A DNA stretch of 6,634 nucleotides from PVC group bacterium. GTDB lineage: Bacteria > GCA-001730085 > JADFSZ01. Shown here piece after piece: positions 6,235-6,634 of this stretch. The DNA is taken from assembly GCA_022560555.1 (NCBI GenBank), contig JADFSZ010000098.1, positions 1 through 6,634 on the forward strand, written 5' to 3'. Numbering within the stretch: the stretch's first letter is position 1; each line of letters opens with the position of its first letter. The notes under the pieces are model-generated. The model saw nothing but the letters and a program-made list of their open reading frames with translations. It searched no databases and had not been told where the DNA came from. The translations under genes and the position numbers were made by a program.

Positions 6235-6634
6235 GTCAAATTTATTACAAAAATTTATCCGGGTGGGGTAGATACCCTCAGAAACACTGTGCCTGTTGGG
6301 ATATACATCCCGGCCATCAACAGAAATGGCAGGAAACCGATTTTGAAAAAATCTCCATTCGGGGAATGGGACGAAGCTATGGAGATGCAAGTTTAGGCGA
6401 TAAGAAAATGTTAGTTCTCTCTTCTCAATGGGAGGACAAAATTGTTTCCTTTGATGACAAAACAGGAATCATTAAAGCGTATGCGGGAATCTCTCTTGAG
6501 AAAATTCTTGAAAACAGTATTCCTCACGGATGGTTTTTACCCGTGAGTCCAGGAACACGATTTGTTTCGCTCGGAGGCGCTGTAGCCAGTAATGTGCATG
6601 GCAAGAATCAGCATTGCGTTGTATCGGTCGGTGA
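6231..6634 (+). CDS. DprE1-like FAD-binding oxidoreductase, N-terminal part
   Basis: The gene runs off the right edge; 134 residues are visible. Residues 10-16 read SGWGRYP, 43-56 read IRGMGRSYGDASLG, 86-92 read GISLEKI, and 100-126 contain GWFLPVSPGTRFVSLGG followed by ASNVHGKNQH. These are the successive FAD-binding blocks of the vanillyl-alcohol-oxidase type fold as found in DprE1, which oxidises the 2'-hydroxyl of decaprenyl-phosphoryl-ribose as the first half of epimerisation to the arabinose form (known from mycobacteria). Here the His-Gly-Lys-Asn block continues QHCVVSVG where the mycobacterial enzyme, as I recall it, has HHSAGSFG. The ATG overlaps the glycosyltransferase stop (ATGA) and has no Shine-Dalgarno of its own, so translation is probably coupled. 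Context suggests it makes or modifies a polyprenyl-linked sugar used by the GT-C enzyme. Family assignment is firm, exact substrate is not; a DprE2-type reductase would be expected downstream. Confidence 0.9.
   Translation, partial: MSQIYYKNLSGWGRYPQKHCACWDIHPGHQQKWQETDFEKISIRGMGRSYGDASLGDKKMLVLSSQWEDKIVSFDDKTGIIKAYAGISLEKILENSIPHGWFLPVSPGTRFVSLGGAVASNVHGKNQHCVVSVG

Overview
The window looks like chromosomal DNA of moderate GC content from an uncultured, probably Gram-negative bacterium. It carries a secreted subtilase with Ig-like tail domains, an ECF sigma factor translationally coupled to a YfbK-type von Willebrand A (VWA) protein, and a GT-C membrane glycosyltransferase coupled to a DprE1-like oxidase. 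A PVC-type or Omnitrophota-like lineage would fit, but this is a weak inference from gene content and no marker gene is present. I see no rRNA, tRNA, CRISPR array, insertion sequence or phage gene.

Layout. (1) Positions 3-902 (+) are the 3' end of a secreted subtilisin-like protease: the catalytic-Ser segment, then two Ig-like beta domains joined by a proline linker. A strong hairpin terminator follows at 933-969. (2) Positions 1004-1519 (-) encode an unrecognised four-helix membrane protein, convergent to the protease. (3) Positions 1520-1760 are a divergent intergenic region with three small dyads and candidate promoters. (4) Positions 1761-4459 (+) are a two-gene operon: an ECF sigma factor, then, with an ATGA overlap, a 700-residue protein whose N-terminus looks like an anti-sigma domain, followed by one membrane helix and an extracytoplasmic VWA/YfbK module. 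An 11-bp-stem terminator closes it at 4489-4522. (5) An extended -10 promoter near 4616 leads into a second operon that runs off the window: a GT-C membrane glycosyltransferase (4705-6234) and, again with an ATGA overlap, the start of a DprE1-like FAD oxidoreductase (6231 to the end).

How the genes may work together. The sigma and anti-sigma/VWA pair reads as a one-step transmembrane signalling unit: an outside VWA domain joined in one chain to the inside domain that would hold the sigma factor. This fusion is the most interesting item in the window. A hairpin over the ribosome binding site and a good internal Shine-Dalgarno/ATG inside the fusion suggest that its stoichiometry or product forms may be controlled. 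The last two genes suggest production of an epimerised polyprenyl-phosphate sugar and its transfer to an envelope glycan.
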